DNA from: Coriaria nepalensis
Lineage: Eukaryota > Streptophyta > Magnoliopsida > Cucurbitales > Coriariaceae
Assembly (NCBI GenBank): GCA_027186245.1
Contig: CP114484.1
Span: 1,872,501-1,936,500 of the forward strand
Reading direction: 5' to 3'
DNA: 64,000 nt
Made by a program: the position numbers and the translations under genes. Below the pieces are notes generated by a model. That model ran no database searches. It saw nothing but the letters and a program-made list of their open reading frames with translations, and was not told the origin of the DNA. How positions within the stretch are numbered: position 1 is the stretch's first letter; each line of letters starts with the position of its first letter. Positions 24,100 through 37,020 of the stretch are shown piece after piece.

Positions 24100-27000
24100 A
24101 AAAATATGTTTTAGGTGGCATTATTCATGGACTTCCACACCTGAACTTTATACATTAGAGTTGTGCAAATAGAGGATACATATATCCACTATCTGATATT
24201 CGTCATATCCACCATTTGCATTAATGAGCGATTATCTACCTATTTAAAAATTATTTCATTAGTATATGTTGCTCCGCCCCACTATGAAGCATGCGGATAT
24301 TCGCCATCGCTGTAGAGGACGGTTACGGCAGTTATCCACCTGTCCACCCTTTTTTTAATATTAGTTAATTTATTTTATTTTTAATTTCTTATTTTATTTT
24401 TAATGATAATAAATATTTTCAAGCAACCATTAAAATATAAATTAAGGATTTGACTTCTTTTAGTCGAGTTAATCATTAGTCTCGTTTTTACTTGTCTCTC
24501 TCATCATTGCAGCCCCTTTTGCAACCTTGTCTAGTTTATGATATAGATTAAGTTTTATTATATTGTATTTCTGAAATAGTTTTAGATCTATTAATAGAGA
24601 CTTGAATAGTTTTGGATCAAATAATGTAGACTTGAGAATAAGGCTAGACTTCCTTATCCTCGCAAATCGTTGACCAACTGACGTCACATATGGTCTCACC
24701 ATTCATTGACCAACGAACATCTCTTAGGAGGCGTTACCATCTGCATCATCTCTAGCTACCCATTTACAAAAAATAAAACATATAAGACTTAGGAAAGTTT
24801 AAAAGTTAATTTTTAACTAAATTTTTTAATAAAACAATATTCGTACTTGATCTCTCTCAGACCTCCTGAAAAGTGGTATGGACCTGATTCATCATGGGCT
24901 AATGATGAATGTCATGTGACATATATATCATGATCACCTAAGACATCTACACTAGCGGATGAATAGGCTATTGCACATCCTATTTTCTCATAGATCAAAC
25001 CTACCGTACGCTTCACAAAAGTATAGGTTCAGATAAGCCCCTGCAGCATGTACCAAATTTATCCTCAAGCCACCGAATCTCTGCTCCGTCTTTTAATGAA
25101 CATCCTCAATGTTTTCTTGCATCCTCTTTGGTAGTCAAATCCAGTAAAGCCGTCACACATTTAACCTCGTTGTCGAATGAGATAATATTGGCCATATAAA
25201 GAGCACATTTTTCTCTTCTTGATGAGCGTAAGATTTCATGCAATCTGGCATACATCATTAAAAAAAGTTTATATACGTCGGTTAATTAAATAATTACAAT
25301 ATAAACAATTATTGATCACAATAAAAACAAACCTTTCGGCTACTCAGACTTTTGATGATGTTCTTGAGCTTTTATTTAGTAAAATGCATGGCCCAATTCA
25401 GGATTCATGACTTACATGTTTTCTCTAAACCCTCCCCAAAAGTCTATCTAATGCTTGAAATCGCTTCAAACGTTCATACCTACAATAATAATAAAAAACT
25501 ATTAAAAAATAAAAACTAACTATAAATCAAAACTAAGACTATTAATTACCTAGAAGGTGAACGAAAAACTGAGTAAACCCCACTTAATAGCCAATTTTTC
25601 TCTAGTTGCAGACTCTTATAGATTTCTTCAGAAGGTCGTCCCTCTTGATATTTTGAATAGTTCTTTCATGAACTACTTTACCCTAAAGATAATTATTGAA
25701 GAACTTAATATTTAACACCATATATAGATGCTGACGTGGTACTTTGTGCGACTCCCTTATACCTAAAGGGCAACCACCAAGAAATAAAGAAACCTTAACT
25801 TCACATGTAGATCATTAATCTTTGTAATTTCATCAGCATCTCGGTCATGCCGCTTTTTAATTCTACACTCTATACCTTCAAAAATCAATATAAGCTGGCC
25901 ACATGTAATATCATCATTACCTTTGAATCGATAATTCAAGAATTCAATATTTTTCTTGACTTCGACCAGTAAGGAGGCCAGTGCCTTGTGACATCTCAGT
26001 CTAGTAATAAGAGCGAATTCTTTCATCGAATAACATAGATTATGACTATTTACGATATATCATGCCTCATACTTATTTTTTGATTGAGTTTGACGGACGA
26101 TCAATAAATTAACTGTTTGAACAGAGAATGAAAGCCTCTCATAAACCTTTAAGAAATGGCCAAAATATGATTTATTAAATATTTTCAACTCTCTATAATT
26201 AAGCTTTCTCTTAATCATAACAAACACATCATGCAGCTTCGAACGGTAATCGAAGAAGAAAAATAATTATCAGATTTTAGCACCCGAGTAAGTCTGAGTG
26301 ATAAATTCTACTGAAAATAAATAAATCAAAAAATAAGTTCAATTTATTTATACAAATAGTGAGACATATTTTGGTATGAGACGCGCTCAGACTGAAATCT
26401 TTGTATTTCAGATTGAAATTCTATAGATCACAAATCTCGGTATGAAAAATATCTCAGACCGAAATCTGTGAGCTACGAACCGAAACTCATATCAAACTCA
26501 AACTCAACATTATTTAACAATTTCATCAAAATCAAAATATATCGTGTGATTTTTATATTTTTTGGAACAATCTTGGTTATCCTCCATCAATAATTGCCGA
26601 GAGAGAGAACTAGAGAGAAGAGATTAAGGAAAAGAGAGAGAAGATGAGGATTTATGATTTTAGGGTTTGAAGAACAAATTAGTTTAAAGAAAGAGTGAAA
26701 AAGAAAAAGAAAATATATAAATTTAACTTGGAAGGTTTGATGAAGGAAAGGTTAACAAGTCTTTTTTTATTATTTATTTATTTTTAATACTTCTTTTTTA
26801 TTTTATGAAGGCATAAAGTAAAAAATAAAAAAAATAAAAAATAACAAAATAAATATTAAAAAAATAATAAATACTAAAATAATTTCATATTTTAATTGTG
26901 ATTTACAAGATTTTCTCTAATATTTTATATAATAAATAATATAATATTAATGAAATAAACTAGAATACCTATACATCCCGAAGTGTATCTGCATTAATTA

Positions 27001-27815
27001 GGATTATCCAATATTAATTAAATAATCTTAAATAAAATTTTAAAAACATATAAAAATATATTATATATAAATTATATTTTCTCATCACTATTTAAAATTA
27101 TCCGATATAAAAATACACATCTACGTGGCGACTTATTGTATTAATATATATGCTTTTTTATTATTATATATTTTATTACATTTATTATCATGTTAAATAT
27201 TTTTCAACCTTTCGTCGGTCGAAAAGCTAGTATATATATATAGAAGATAAGAATTTTGATATATCTGTTCCCACACATTTATGTAAATTATCAATTGGAG
27301 CCTTCCTTCTATCAAAATATTCAACCAAGCCAAGAGGCCAGAGTTTGTTCCCTCGCTGAAGAGACGTAACGCACGCAGCTCGCAGGTATGCTTCTCTGCC
27401 CTTCCCTTTTCCAATCTGCCGCCTTCTACTCTCTCTCTCTCTCCTCTACCGGATCCCGCCATATACATACGTTTCCTGGCCGCTAAGTAACAGTATGTTT
27501 GGTTCCTGGGAAAGTATTTGAGAATTTTAAGAGAAATAAGGAATCTCCTCCTTTTTCTTCTTCTTTTTGTTATTTACGCATGTGGATTGTCATAGTGAAG
27601 CGTTCTTACTGATCTTGCTCTTCTCTAACACAAATTTCATCTGGCAGTTTTAATCTAGCGTCGTTATTGAAGTTTCCAGCTCCTTAGGGTTTTGGAGGCA
27701 GCTGGTTGAATCAATGGAGGCTCTTCTAGATTGAATTCGCTAGGGTTTTTATGGGTTTAAACTTCTCGAGTTTATAAAACTTTGTTTATTTCGTTGAAAC
27801 TAGAGCTATTCTCTG
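24100..27815. other. Transposon-derived and AT-rich intergenic DNA, then leader of IRR-like gene
   Basis: Apart from the DUF1985 relic, this interval shows only degraded, AT-rich sequence. Near 26350-26480 a short motif (CAGACTGAAATCT / CAGACCGAAATCT) recurs. From about 27370 the sequence becomes leader-like: a probable 5'-UTR exon ends at CGCAG|GTATGC near 27385, and a leader intron probably ends at TGGCAG near 27647 before the ATG at 27816. Confidence 0.5.
25480..26026 (-). mobile_element. Transposon relic with DUF1985-like coding sequence
   Basis: The minus strand reads MKEFALITRLRCHKAL and, further on, ITKINDLHVKLRFLYFLVVA, then after an interruption VVHERTIQNIKRDDLLKKSI. This is the pattern of the plant DUF1985 domain (an EFALITGL-C motif, a loop, a helix ending in LYFLE, then a segment of the WGKVSYERTI type), which is found in Ulp1-carrying Mutator-like and related elements. 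The frame is broken by stops after the first 87 codons, so this is a fossil. No terminal repeats were identified. Confidence 0.6.
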
Positions 27816-30800
27816 ATGGCTGATCGGAACTTGGCGGTGGTCGCAAAACCTATATGGATGAAGCAAGCTGAAGAGGCAAAGCTCAAGAGCGAGGCAGAGA
27901 AGGATGCGGCAGCAAAAGCTGCTTTTGAGGCGACCTTTAAAGGTGTAGACAAGAATCGCGAGAAAGAGATGGCTTCCTCAGATAGTGATTTTGAAGATAT
28001 TGAGGATTTGTCCAGCAAGCCGATTGGACCTGTAGACCCTGCCAAGTGCACGGCAGCTGGTACGGGTATAGCTGGAGGTACAGCATGTGCTCCTTCTTCA
28101 TTTATGGTTGTAACGAAGGATACTGATGGAAGGAAGGTACCCAGTGGAGGTGCAGAGATAAAGGTGAAGGTGTCACCAGGAGTAGGTGTTGGGGGTACAG
28201 ACCAAGACGGTATCGTGAAAGATATGGGGGATGGCACATATACAATCACTTACGTGGTGCCAAAGAGAGGGAATTATATGGTGCACATCGACTGTAATGG
28301 AAAACCCATCATGGGTAGTCCATTTCCAGTGTTCTTTAGTGCAGGTACTCGTGGGTTTCATCATATAAGCTTCACATATTAAGTCCTTTGTTCTTTTTTA
28401 TTAATTAATTATTCAGGATGCTTTTTAAGTACACTATCGTCAATCTAGATTTCTTGTTTTTATTTGCAGTTTGCATATATGGTATAGTTATAATAGTAGT
28501 TTGAATTTATGAAGTAGAAAATTAAAACAACATAGAGGAAAGTAGAAAATTAAAACAAGCTATTCACTGCAACAATAGATAGGGAAGCTTTGAAGGTGGA
28601 AAATAAAACACTATGAGACCTAGTTATTGAAGTCTTGAACTAGAAAATTTATTGGTTATTTTTGTCAGTAGCAATCCTTGTGACACTTTCCCTTAATGTA
28701 TTGTTATACAGATAGTGTCCTGTGCAGCATGTATTTGGTTGGAATTATTGTGTTATGATATATCTATGTGTTCCAAGTTTAATAGTTGGTTTTGTCATCA
28801 TTCAGGGACCACTGCAGGTGGAGTCCTGGGATTGGCCCCTACCTCTACATTTCCGAATATGGTTAACCAAAACATGCCCAATATGCCTAATTACTCAGGA
28901 TCTGTTTCAGGGGCCTTCCCTGGGTTAATGGGAATGGTTTCAGGCATAGTTTCTGGGGCTTCTGGTGGGGCTATTCTGCCTGGTATAGGAGCAACTCTTG
29001 GGGAAGTATGTCGGGAATACCTTAATGGTCGATGTGCCAAAACTGACTGTAAGTTGAATCATCCGCCTCACAATTTGCTTATGACTGCATTAGCTGCAAC
29101 AACTTCCATGGGGACTGTCAGTCAAGTGCCTATGGCACCTTCGGCTGCTGCTATGGCCGCTGCTCAGGCAATTGTTGCTGCCCAAGCTCTTCAAGCCCAT
29201 GCTGCTCAGGTGCAAGCACAAGCCCAGTCAGTCAAAGACTCATCTGGTATTCTCAGTGTCTATCATTTCTTGGTTTGTGTACCCCTTCTATGGGAATATG
29301 CTTCTCTATTTGATTCCTTTCTTCTAATTGTTCTCTTTGTTTCTTTCATTTACTGTGTTATATATGTTGAACTTATTTTGTAGACTGGTATTAGTTAATA
29401 CATTTTGTGAACTCATTGCTATTTAATGATACTCTATCTTTAAGGTTCACTTGACAAAGCTGGAAGGGCCGATGCACTTAAAAGAACGCTTCAAGTTAGC
29501 AATCTTAGCCCACTTCTCACGGTGGATCAGCTGAAACAGCTTTTTAGTTTTTGTGGCACAGTTGTTGAATGCACCATCACTGACTCTAAGCATTTTGCTT
29601 ACATAGAATACTCAAAACCTGAGGAAGCAACTGCAGCTTTGGCACTGAACAACATGGATGTTGGAGGCCGTCCTATGAATGTAGAGATGGCTAAATCACT
29701 TCCACAGAAACCCCCTCTTTTGAACTCTACACTGGCTTCATCTTCTTTGCCCATGATGATGCAGCAAGCTGTTGCCATGCAACAGATGCAATTCCAGCAG
29801 GCTTTGCTAATGCAACAGACGATGGCTGCTCAGCAGGCTGCAAATCGAGCTGCAACCATGAAGTCTGCGACAGAGCTAGCCGCAGCTAGGGCTGCTGAAA
29901 TAAGTAAAAAACTTAAAGTTGATGTACCTGGGATTCCTGGAGATGAAGAGAAGGAAACAAAAGTAAAATCTAGGTATGCTGCTCGATCATTCACTAAAAA
30001 TATCCCTGATGAATGTGGGATTCCCTTGAGCTTTCGCATTCTTGCATAGGCTTTAGATTATTGATATAAACTTTTCTTTTTCTATCAAAGTCTCCGCCTT
30101 CTATTTGTTTATTCAGTTTCTACTGTGTAAACTACCTAGTTAAGGCATCCAAGCTAAATTTTCAATCAAAGTCCATCGGATGCTCATCCAACTTCACTAG
30201 TTGCTTCGTGAATAATGTTTATTTGCAGAATGAAACGGGAAAGATGTATGAGAAGAATTGATATTATACTGTTGTGTAACTACTCCTCTCTCTCATACTT
30301 ATGGGCTGACTGTATCTCTCTTAAACAGGTCACCATCTGTCTCCCCAGAAAGGTCAAAGTCCAAGTCAAGATCTCCGATCAGTTATCGGCGAAGGCTGAG
30401 GTCACGATCTTACTCCCCTCCACCTCGTCAATTCAGAGGTCGCAGATCCAGATCACCATTGAGATCTCGCCATTATACATATCGTGATGAAGAAAGGCGG
30501 TCCTATAGAGATTTTAGGGATGGTCATGACAGATCTAGAAGGCGTGATTCAGATAGATCACATGATTATCATTCATCCATTTCAAGGAGAAATAGGAGTC
30601 GAAGTGTGAGCCCTCGTAGGAGAAAATCATATCGAGACGAGTCGGACTCCCCCAAACGTCGTCAAGAAAGATCACCAGAAAAGGTTAGGAAGTCAGATCG
30701 TGCTGGTTCTAGATCACCGAGCCATAATCTTAGACGAAGTAAGTCTTCTCCGAGAATCGATGATGAAAGAAAAGAGAAACATAGAAGACGCTCGAAATCT

Positions 30801-31778
30801 AGATCTGTGGAGGGTAGGCATGAAAACAGTGAAAAGGCAGATGAAACCCGAGATGTAAGATCTAAGAATTGCAAACGGAGGCACTCAAGGTCAGCATCGT
30901 TGGAAGACAAGCATGAAAAAAGAGGTAGGTCACTCTCGAGACCTGAAGGTGAAAATAAATCTAAGCATAGAAGGAGATCCAGGTCAAAGTCTGCTGAAGT
31001 CAAGCATCAGTTCAATGACAAAGAGGATGAAGCTAGAGGCAGAACAGCAAAACGCCGTGATAGAAGGCGGTCGAGGTCAAATTCCTTGGATAGTAAGCAT
31101 CACTCAGGGGATAAAGGGGATCACACTAGAGATGAAAAAACAAGACGTCACAGTAGAAGACGCTCTAGGTCAAACTCTGTGGAAGGTAAGGGTTCCTCTA
31201 AGGACAAATTGGACCGTGGAAAAGACAGAAAATCAAAGCATCGTGATAGAAGAAGATCCAGATCAATATCTCCCATGGCCAAGCACGATAAAGAAAGCAA
31301 ATTGTCACCAAGAAACTTAGATGGAAATCATTCAAAACAAAGAAGGCGGTCGAGGTCCAGTGAAGACAAGCATTATATTGATGATAGAGTCAAACGTAAA
31401 GGTGATAAATCAAGGCAGGAGAGAAGGCTTTCTAGGTCAATGTCTTCAGAGCATGCACGTTCTGGAAGGAAGCTGTCACCAAGCTCGGAGGAACAAGAAT
31501 TAAATCAGAGAAAGTACCACAGATCAGATTCTGCTGGAGATAAGTATCATTTAAATAATGGAAGGGATGAAATAACTATTGAAAAATCAAAGCATGGTGG
31601 ATATGTCAATGAGGAATTGGAATTTTCTGCAGAGTATCTGACTCGTATTAATGATGATGGAATCAATTCTTCAGAACGTGAGGATAATAACTCAAAAGAA
31701 TTAATGGAAGACAGAGCACTGGAAGATGAACAGGAAAAAGTTCCTGATTTCAGTGCATTTGGTAATTTCTATCCCTGA
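27816..31778 (+). CDS. IRR: SR-like RNA-binding protein with filamin repeat, CCCH finger, RRM and RS domain (IRR-like)
   Basis: Four exons, 27816-28344, 28806-29246, 29445-29973 and 30329-31778, give 982 residues in one frame. Order of parts: N-terminal basic/acidic helix (MADRNLAVVAKPIWMKQAEE); a filamin/ABP280-type immunoglobulin-like repeat at about 75-176 (GGAEIKVKVSPGVG; DMGDGTYTITYVVPKRGNY; KPIMGSPFPVFF); a Gly/Met-rich linker; a C-x7-C-x4-C-x3-H finger at about 250 (CREYLNGRCAKTDCKLNH); an Ala/Gln-rich helix; one RRM at about 335-410 (LQVSNLSPLLTVDQLKQLF; HFAYIEY); Met/Gln-rich helices; and a long RS domain (about 500-870) followed by an acidic tail. Domain set and length fit Arabidopsis IRR (At3g23900), an RNA-binding protein reported to influence splicing of the immune kinase gene CPK28; orthology is from memory. 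The final TGA at 31776-31778 may be read only if the GTAATT after GCATTTG is not used as a donor. An acceptor at 32147 (TTGCAG|GTCGTAAGG) would give an alternative short last exon. Confidence 0.85.
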
Positions 31779-34700
31779 TTTTTGTCGTAAAATTGTCGTA
31801 TCTTTTTTAAGTGTTAGATTGCTAATGGGACCCGTTGCCTTACATTGTGGACTTACAGATCAGAATGCCTGTAACAAGTCAACTGACATTAGCATTGATC
31901 ATATCATGGGCCATGGTGCTACTGTAACAGAGGATTCTCCATAATAGGGGATGCCAAAGGATATGGCCTCTAGATCAGTTTCGTCCAATTTGGATTACTG
32001 ATAATTAATTTTACCTCTCAAGGATAACCTATTGCTACAAGGGTGGTTTCGTCAGGAGATTGCTTAGTGTTTCTTTTGCTGCTCAGAATATCCTTGTGGA
32101 CTTTAGCTTTTCATAAATCTTGTTCTTGTCTTGTTTATCTTTTGCAGGTCGTAAGGAACAAGCAGAGAGTTGTCTCTTTTGGTTGGTATTGGTTTAAGCG
32201 TTTCGAGTACTGCTCTCCTTTTTGTCTGCGAATGAACAGGCACTGTTTGTAGATTATCTACTTGATGTATGTTAGATTATTCGTTCTCTGACCGCGTGAT
32301 GAGGTGTCTTGTTTAAAAATTTGCTAGTTCCCCTAAACATAACTATGTTGGTGTCCATGTGTTTGCCTGAGAATATAAAAAATTGGGGCTAAGAATTCTG
32401 ATCTTAATTTTATTTTGTTGAGTTAGTTTGACTTGCAAGTTGCAGCTGGTGTTTTAGTTGCAATAGTTGCTCCGCAGAATGTTTTTAGACTTCAACAATA
32501 GCTTATTGGGGTAAACTCATCCCACTGCAGAACTTATAAATTCCAGGATTTGCTATGAAGTTTGTTGAAGTTTACTTTGCCTTGTGCTAATAAAGGTATG
32601 CAAGTCCTAGAATCACAAAGTTCTACAATGGGGTTTTTATTCTAATAAAATCTTTTTGAAATATAGAAACAATTGAGAGTGACACATTTTTCGCATATGT
32701 TTTACCTGCGTTCTGCTAGAGACTATGTTTCAAATATGTGGCCTCACTCCTTCCCTTGTCTCTCTTCCCTTTTTTTTTTTTTTTTTTTTTTTTTTCCTTT
32801 TCCTTTTTCCTTTTTTCTGTTCTTCCCCCATTTTCTGTGTTTTTCTTTTCAATCTTCAAAGGCTTGTTTTGGTTAGGTAAAGCCTACTTGTAATGTTGAT
32901 TGAAACCAGAAGTTGCCAGGATGAATTACACCGTGTTGAGTATGAGCAGATTGGTCGACTCAATTTAAGGTCCTTGCATTCATAGTGAAAAAATGCAAGT
33001 ATTTCTATCAAGCAGGTAATATTTCATAAGGCTGTAATGCTAAGTTGCTTTCTTTTCGGAAAATAAAACTCTGTTAAGACTGCCTATATCCTTAGGTCAT
33101 GGGTATAGTATTGTGTTGTTCTAGTTGCCAGTCCAGATTTATTTATTTTCTAAGAGGGAACTGTTTTCTTCATCTCCATATAAGTAGATATTCCCTTAGG
33201 TTGTCTATGCCAATGCATGTATTGCTAGTTGTGCCCATGTCTTTTAGGTTGTCTCTGGGGATGATAGAGGTCTTATGTCGTATAGCGTTGCTAGTATATC
33301 TCTGCTCTGAATACTTGACATAGGTTGGATTTGCAACTCGGATCTTTTTCTCGTGTTCATCTCTATTTTCTTTCCTCTTTTCTTTTCTTTTTTTTTTCTT
33401 CCCCCCCTCGTTTCTTTTCTTATTAGGATAAACTGGAATGTGATGGTGTGAAAGCTCTCCCTGCAGCCTTGGAGTCTCACTCTGAGCAAGAGTTGCATGA
33501 AGTGGGGTTTAAAATGTTTTTAACCTGCCCAATCTTATAAGTTATACCCCCTCTTCCCCCTTCTCTTTCCTCCCTTTCTTTTTACCATTTCCTCCCCCTC
33601 CCAAAATTTTTAAGTGCAAAAGTTTTCTCCCCTTTGCTTCAATGAAGAATCATGGCACTGACTAAAGTCAGTGCACGAGCATTTGATTAGAATCATATTC
33701 TTGGAAGGTCAATATAAAGATCTACCTCTTCTATAAGTTTTCTGTGTGCTGCCTTCCATTATTTTGATTTATCATGTTGAAGTAATAGGAGTTAAAATAC
33801 TCGGAATTGTTTAACCAATATGCTCGGCTGGACTCTTTTCTTGAGTAAATTCTGTTTCGGTATATAGCTCAACTCTGTATGGACCTTTCTTTCTCATCCA
33901 AACACTCTGGATCTGGCTCCTCCCTTTACTCCATAGGGCCGACATAGCTTTACTAAGAAAGGCGCCTGGTGCTGGCCGTTTTGGAAGCCCTGTCCCACTG
34001 CGCTCATGACCGGCTGGCCTGCCAGCGGTAATGGGAGTTCTCCTGACTTGTCAGCTGATCGATCAAAGAGTTTTCTATTTTCATATTTCAAACTTGATTT
34101 TTATATTATATTTTTCATTCGCAGACACCCAACAACGGCAGATCTCTGCACATTCCTAAAAAGTGTTTTAAGTATTTATTCAGATGGCTTGGAAATATTT
34201 ACGTACAGAACAGGTACTGCAGAGTCGCTGCATGTCACTGTTTAGGCTCCTCAGTGGATGACATGTCGATTTCTAGTCACGAGCTGACAAGTGACATGTC
34301 GGCATGAGTTAATAATGTACAGCGCAAAATGATTGGGTTTATTTTGAGCTAGGCCTGTTAATTAGCGTCTTAATGGGCTGATTGGCTTAATCGTTTGGCA
34401 AAGGCACTGCATGTCGTCCTCCACGTAGACTCTAGGCAGTAGGCACTATTGTTGATTAAACTATTGCTTCTAATGAAAAGCATACAAAAGGTTGGGGTTG
34501 TCGCTAATACAGTAATACACGATACCGCCACGTGTCCATAGTTTAGCTTCTGATTACAAATTTAAACATCTGAGAGCAGTCCAATATATTACAAAATAAA
34601 AAATTAAATAAATAAAAAATTTATTTATTTTGACGTCAATTCATCTGAAATGATCGATTCATTATATACATAAATACTATTAAATAAGTTACCATCACGT

Positions 34701-34923
34701 ACGGTTTTATACGTTCTGGCGTTCCGGTGAGGTGCCCATGTTCTCCGACCAAAAGAGCAGGCGTTTTACTTTTGCCCTCCCAATACCAGAACGTTAGAGG
34801 GAGAAAGCTGGAGAGAGAGAGTGCACTAATTCTCTATTTGCAGAAGAAAGAAGCCCTAATTCATCACATATGTAAGCGTGAGAGAGAGAACGAATCACTG
34901 TTTTTCCATATAAAAACATAGAG
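31779..34923. other. 3' flank and long intergenic region
   Basis: The 3' UTR of the IRR-like gene probably extends to about 32400-32600. Beyond it come a T-run (32770-32795), pyrimidine-rich tracts (33360-33420, 33545-33600) and unremarkable DNA. A moderately GC-rich island at 33890-34060 gives open frames on both strands without recognisable family resemblance. No gene called. Confidence 0.45.
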
Positions 34924-35570
34924 ATGAGTTGCTCTGGATTCACTTCATCGCGAACCCACCGGCACCTTAATTTTCCGGGCGAACATGGCCAAATTCGCAA
35001 CCGGAGATTCTTTCCGGTCCATTAGAGCTAAGACTTCGAACAATGTGTTAGAACTCGCGAGAAGGATTGAAAGAAACTTTGAGGAAAGATTATCTATTGA
35101 AGAAAAACCAACAAATTGTATTCTTTGAATTGATCACTTCAATAATTAATAACTATTACATTTTAGTTCTATAAATTATATAAGAAAAACAACTTACAAG
35201 GCTTAGCGTTTGACAGCTAAGAGAATAAACAGTAAAGAAGAACACTTCTAGAAACTAAAGCATAAAACATTGAATGACAGTCTACTTGTAGCTAAGGATT
35301 CAGTGGAAGTGATGAGTTTCTACGAGTTGCTAGATATTTCTGAGTTCGGGTCGGTGCTGGAAATCAAGCAGGCGTATAAGCAGATGGCTCGATAGTATCA
35401 CCTGGACGTTTCGCCGCCGGATCTGGTGGAGGAGAATACGAAGAGGTTTGTTCGGATACAGCAAGCTTACGAGACATTATCTGATCCTCGGCGGAAGGCT
35501 CTGTACGATAGAGATTTGGCCAAAGGTCTTCACCTCGCTTTCTCATTTCGAAACGTTGAGGTATTGACTT
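34924..35570 (+). pseudogene. DNAJ20: Chloroplast J-protein (DNAJ20-like), disrupted
   Basis: The J-domain reads SFYELLDISEFGSVLEIKQA then YKQMAR, stop, YHLDVSPP, RFVRIQQAYETLSDPRRKAL, YDRDLAKGLHLAFSF (about 35305-35550). An in-frame TAG stands where the family has Lys in ARKYHPDVSPP (about 35392), and the HPD signature itself is HLD, so the Hsp70-stimulating motif is lost twice over. Upstream, 34924-35030 looks like the remains of a transit peptide (MSCSGFTSSRTHRHLNFPGE) but runs into stops. About 230 bases of AT-rich DNA (about 35060-35290) separate it from the J-domain, probably an insertion. The C-terminal part of DNAJ20 proteins is not found downstream. Confidence 0.8.
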
Positions 35571-37020
35571 GTCTCTTTAAGCTTTTGTTTCTCTATTTCT
35601 TGCCAATTTGTCTTAATTTTGTTTGTATGAATTCCTTCGGATTCTGAATATGTGGGTTGCATCTAAATTTGGATACTTTTGAACGGAGTACTCTTCATGA
35701 TCAAATTGTTAATCTTCTGATTTTTCATCTTTCAAAACAAAATCTAACTTATTTGTAGACATAATCTGAAAAAGTAAATATCTGGGCTAAAGTAATCAAC
35801 AGAATCATTAAATAAATAAATAAAACCTCGGTGCGCTTCTTCCATCTCAGGGCCTATGAATATCTAATCCATCTCTTAAACCATATTACCTTTTTCCATA
35901 TCCTCAAGATGATGCTTCTTAAGAAACTCTTATTCTGATATGATAATTTGATGATAGATATTTATAAAGTTGAACTGCTAACCCTGGGATCGATATGTTT
36001 GTAAATTAGTGTTTTTTGTTTTTTGTTTTTTCCTTTTCTCTTAGATGTAGCAACTCTGCTGTTGAAAAAACTGAATGATTTTCACATGAATGTAATGAAT
36101 CTTTGAAGAGCGCTTAGTTCTCTCAGGTCACCAAAATCATAGGCTGATTAGTCTTGTAGGAATGGCAATGGTATCATGGTAGAGTAGCCCTACTTACCGG
36201 ATAGAGCAATTTGAAAGGAAAATCCTGATTTCCCGTGATTGCCAGTATGATGAGGATAGATAAGAGATGTAATCGAATCGATATCCAGTGTACGCTTTCA
36301 TGTTAGTGGGTCCCATGGGATACAGAGAGAGATTTATTTAAATTATCTCCCTTCTACGTTTTACTCATGATTCGGATTTACGTGGACCCGCGTCTGAAAT
36401 TCGACCAAACTTGTTGAACCCAGGAACCCAAAAAGTGAAGTCTGTCTTTTCTCTCATAGTTCCACCATTGTCTGTCCCATACGACCATAGGAGGGTATCT
36501 TTTGTTTGTCCTAGTCAATGTCAAAAAGGTTCTGCTTTTTCGCCGCATCTCTAAACCTGAATCGGCCAGTATGATCCTTCCCATTTTTCCTCCCATACTC
36601 CCCAATATGGGAATTTGTCTCGAAGGAAAAATATTTTTAATTGATTTATAAGTGAAGAGTTATGTTTTCATAAACAAAATTTTTTAGAAAAAGAAACTAT
36701 TAGACTCAATAATTTATCGTGATATTAGATGTGGTCACATTCTATTGATAAATGTCTCTCATCTATCATGTCATTTTTTAAGCCTTCGAAATGACCATCC
36801 CACACGGGAGGAGGAAATACTGAAGTTCGTCTCACATCACTTAGAGAAAAAATTTCTAATTAATTTAGAAGTTTGTATTTTACTTTACAAAATATTTTAA
36901 AAGAAGATATTGCATTCATCGATTTATCCAAAATATCAGTTATAATAGAAATAGTCAACAAACTACCAAACTTGCATCCGACATTTTATAGTCACTTATT
37001 ATAAACTTTTATTGCAATAT
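35571..37020. other. Intergenic region
   Basis: No coding support. It contains AT-rich DNA and a slightly GC-richer patch (36130-36600) whose minus-strand open frame (36378-36605) has no recognisable features; possibly old transposon DNA. Confidence 0.45.

Noticed and set aside
30258..30328. Longer start for the RS-domain exon
   Set aside because: These codons lie in the preceding intron; a TTAAACAG acceptor at 30321-30328 joins in frame with the RRM exon.
30913..31503. Plus-strand open frames overlapping the RS domain
   Set aside because: Alternative-frame shadows of the repetitive Arg/Ser codons.
33890..34245. GC-richer island with open frames on both strands
   Set aside because: No family resemblance, splice context or neighbours to support a gene.
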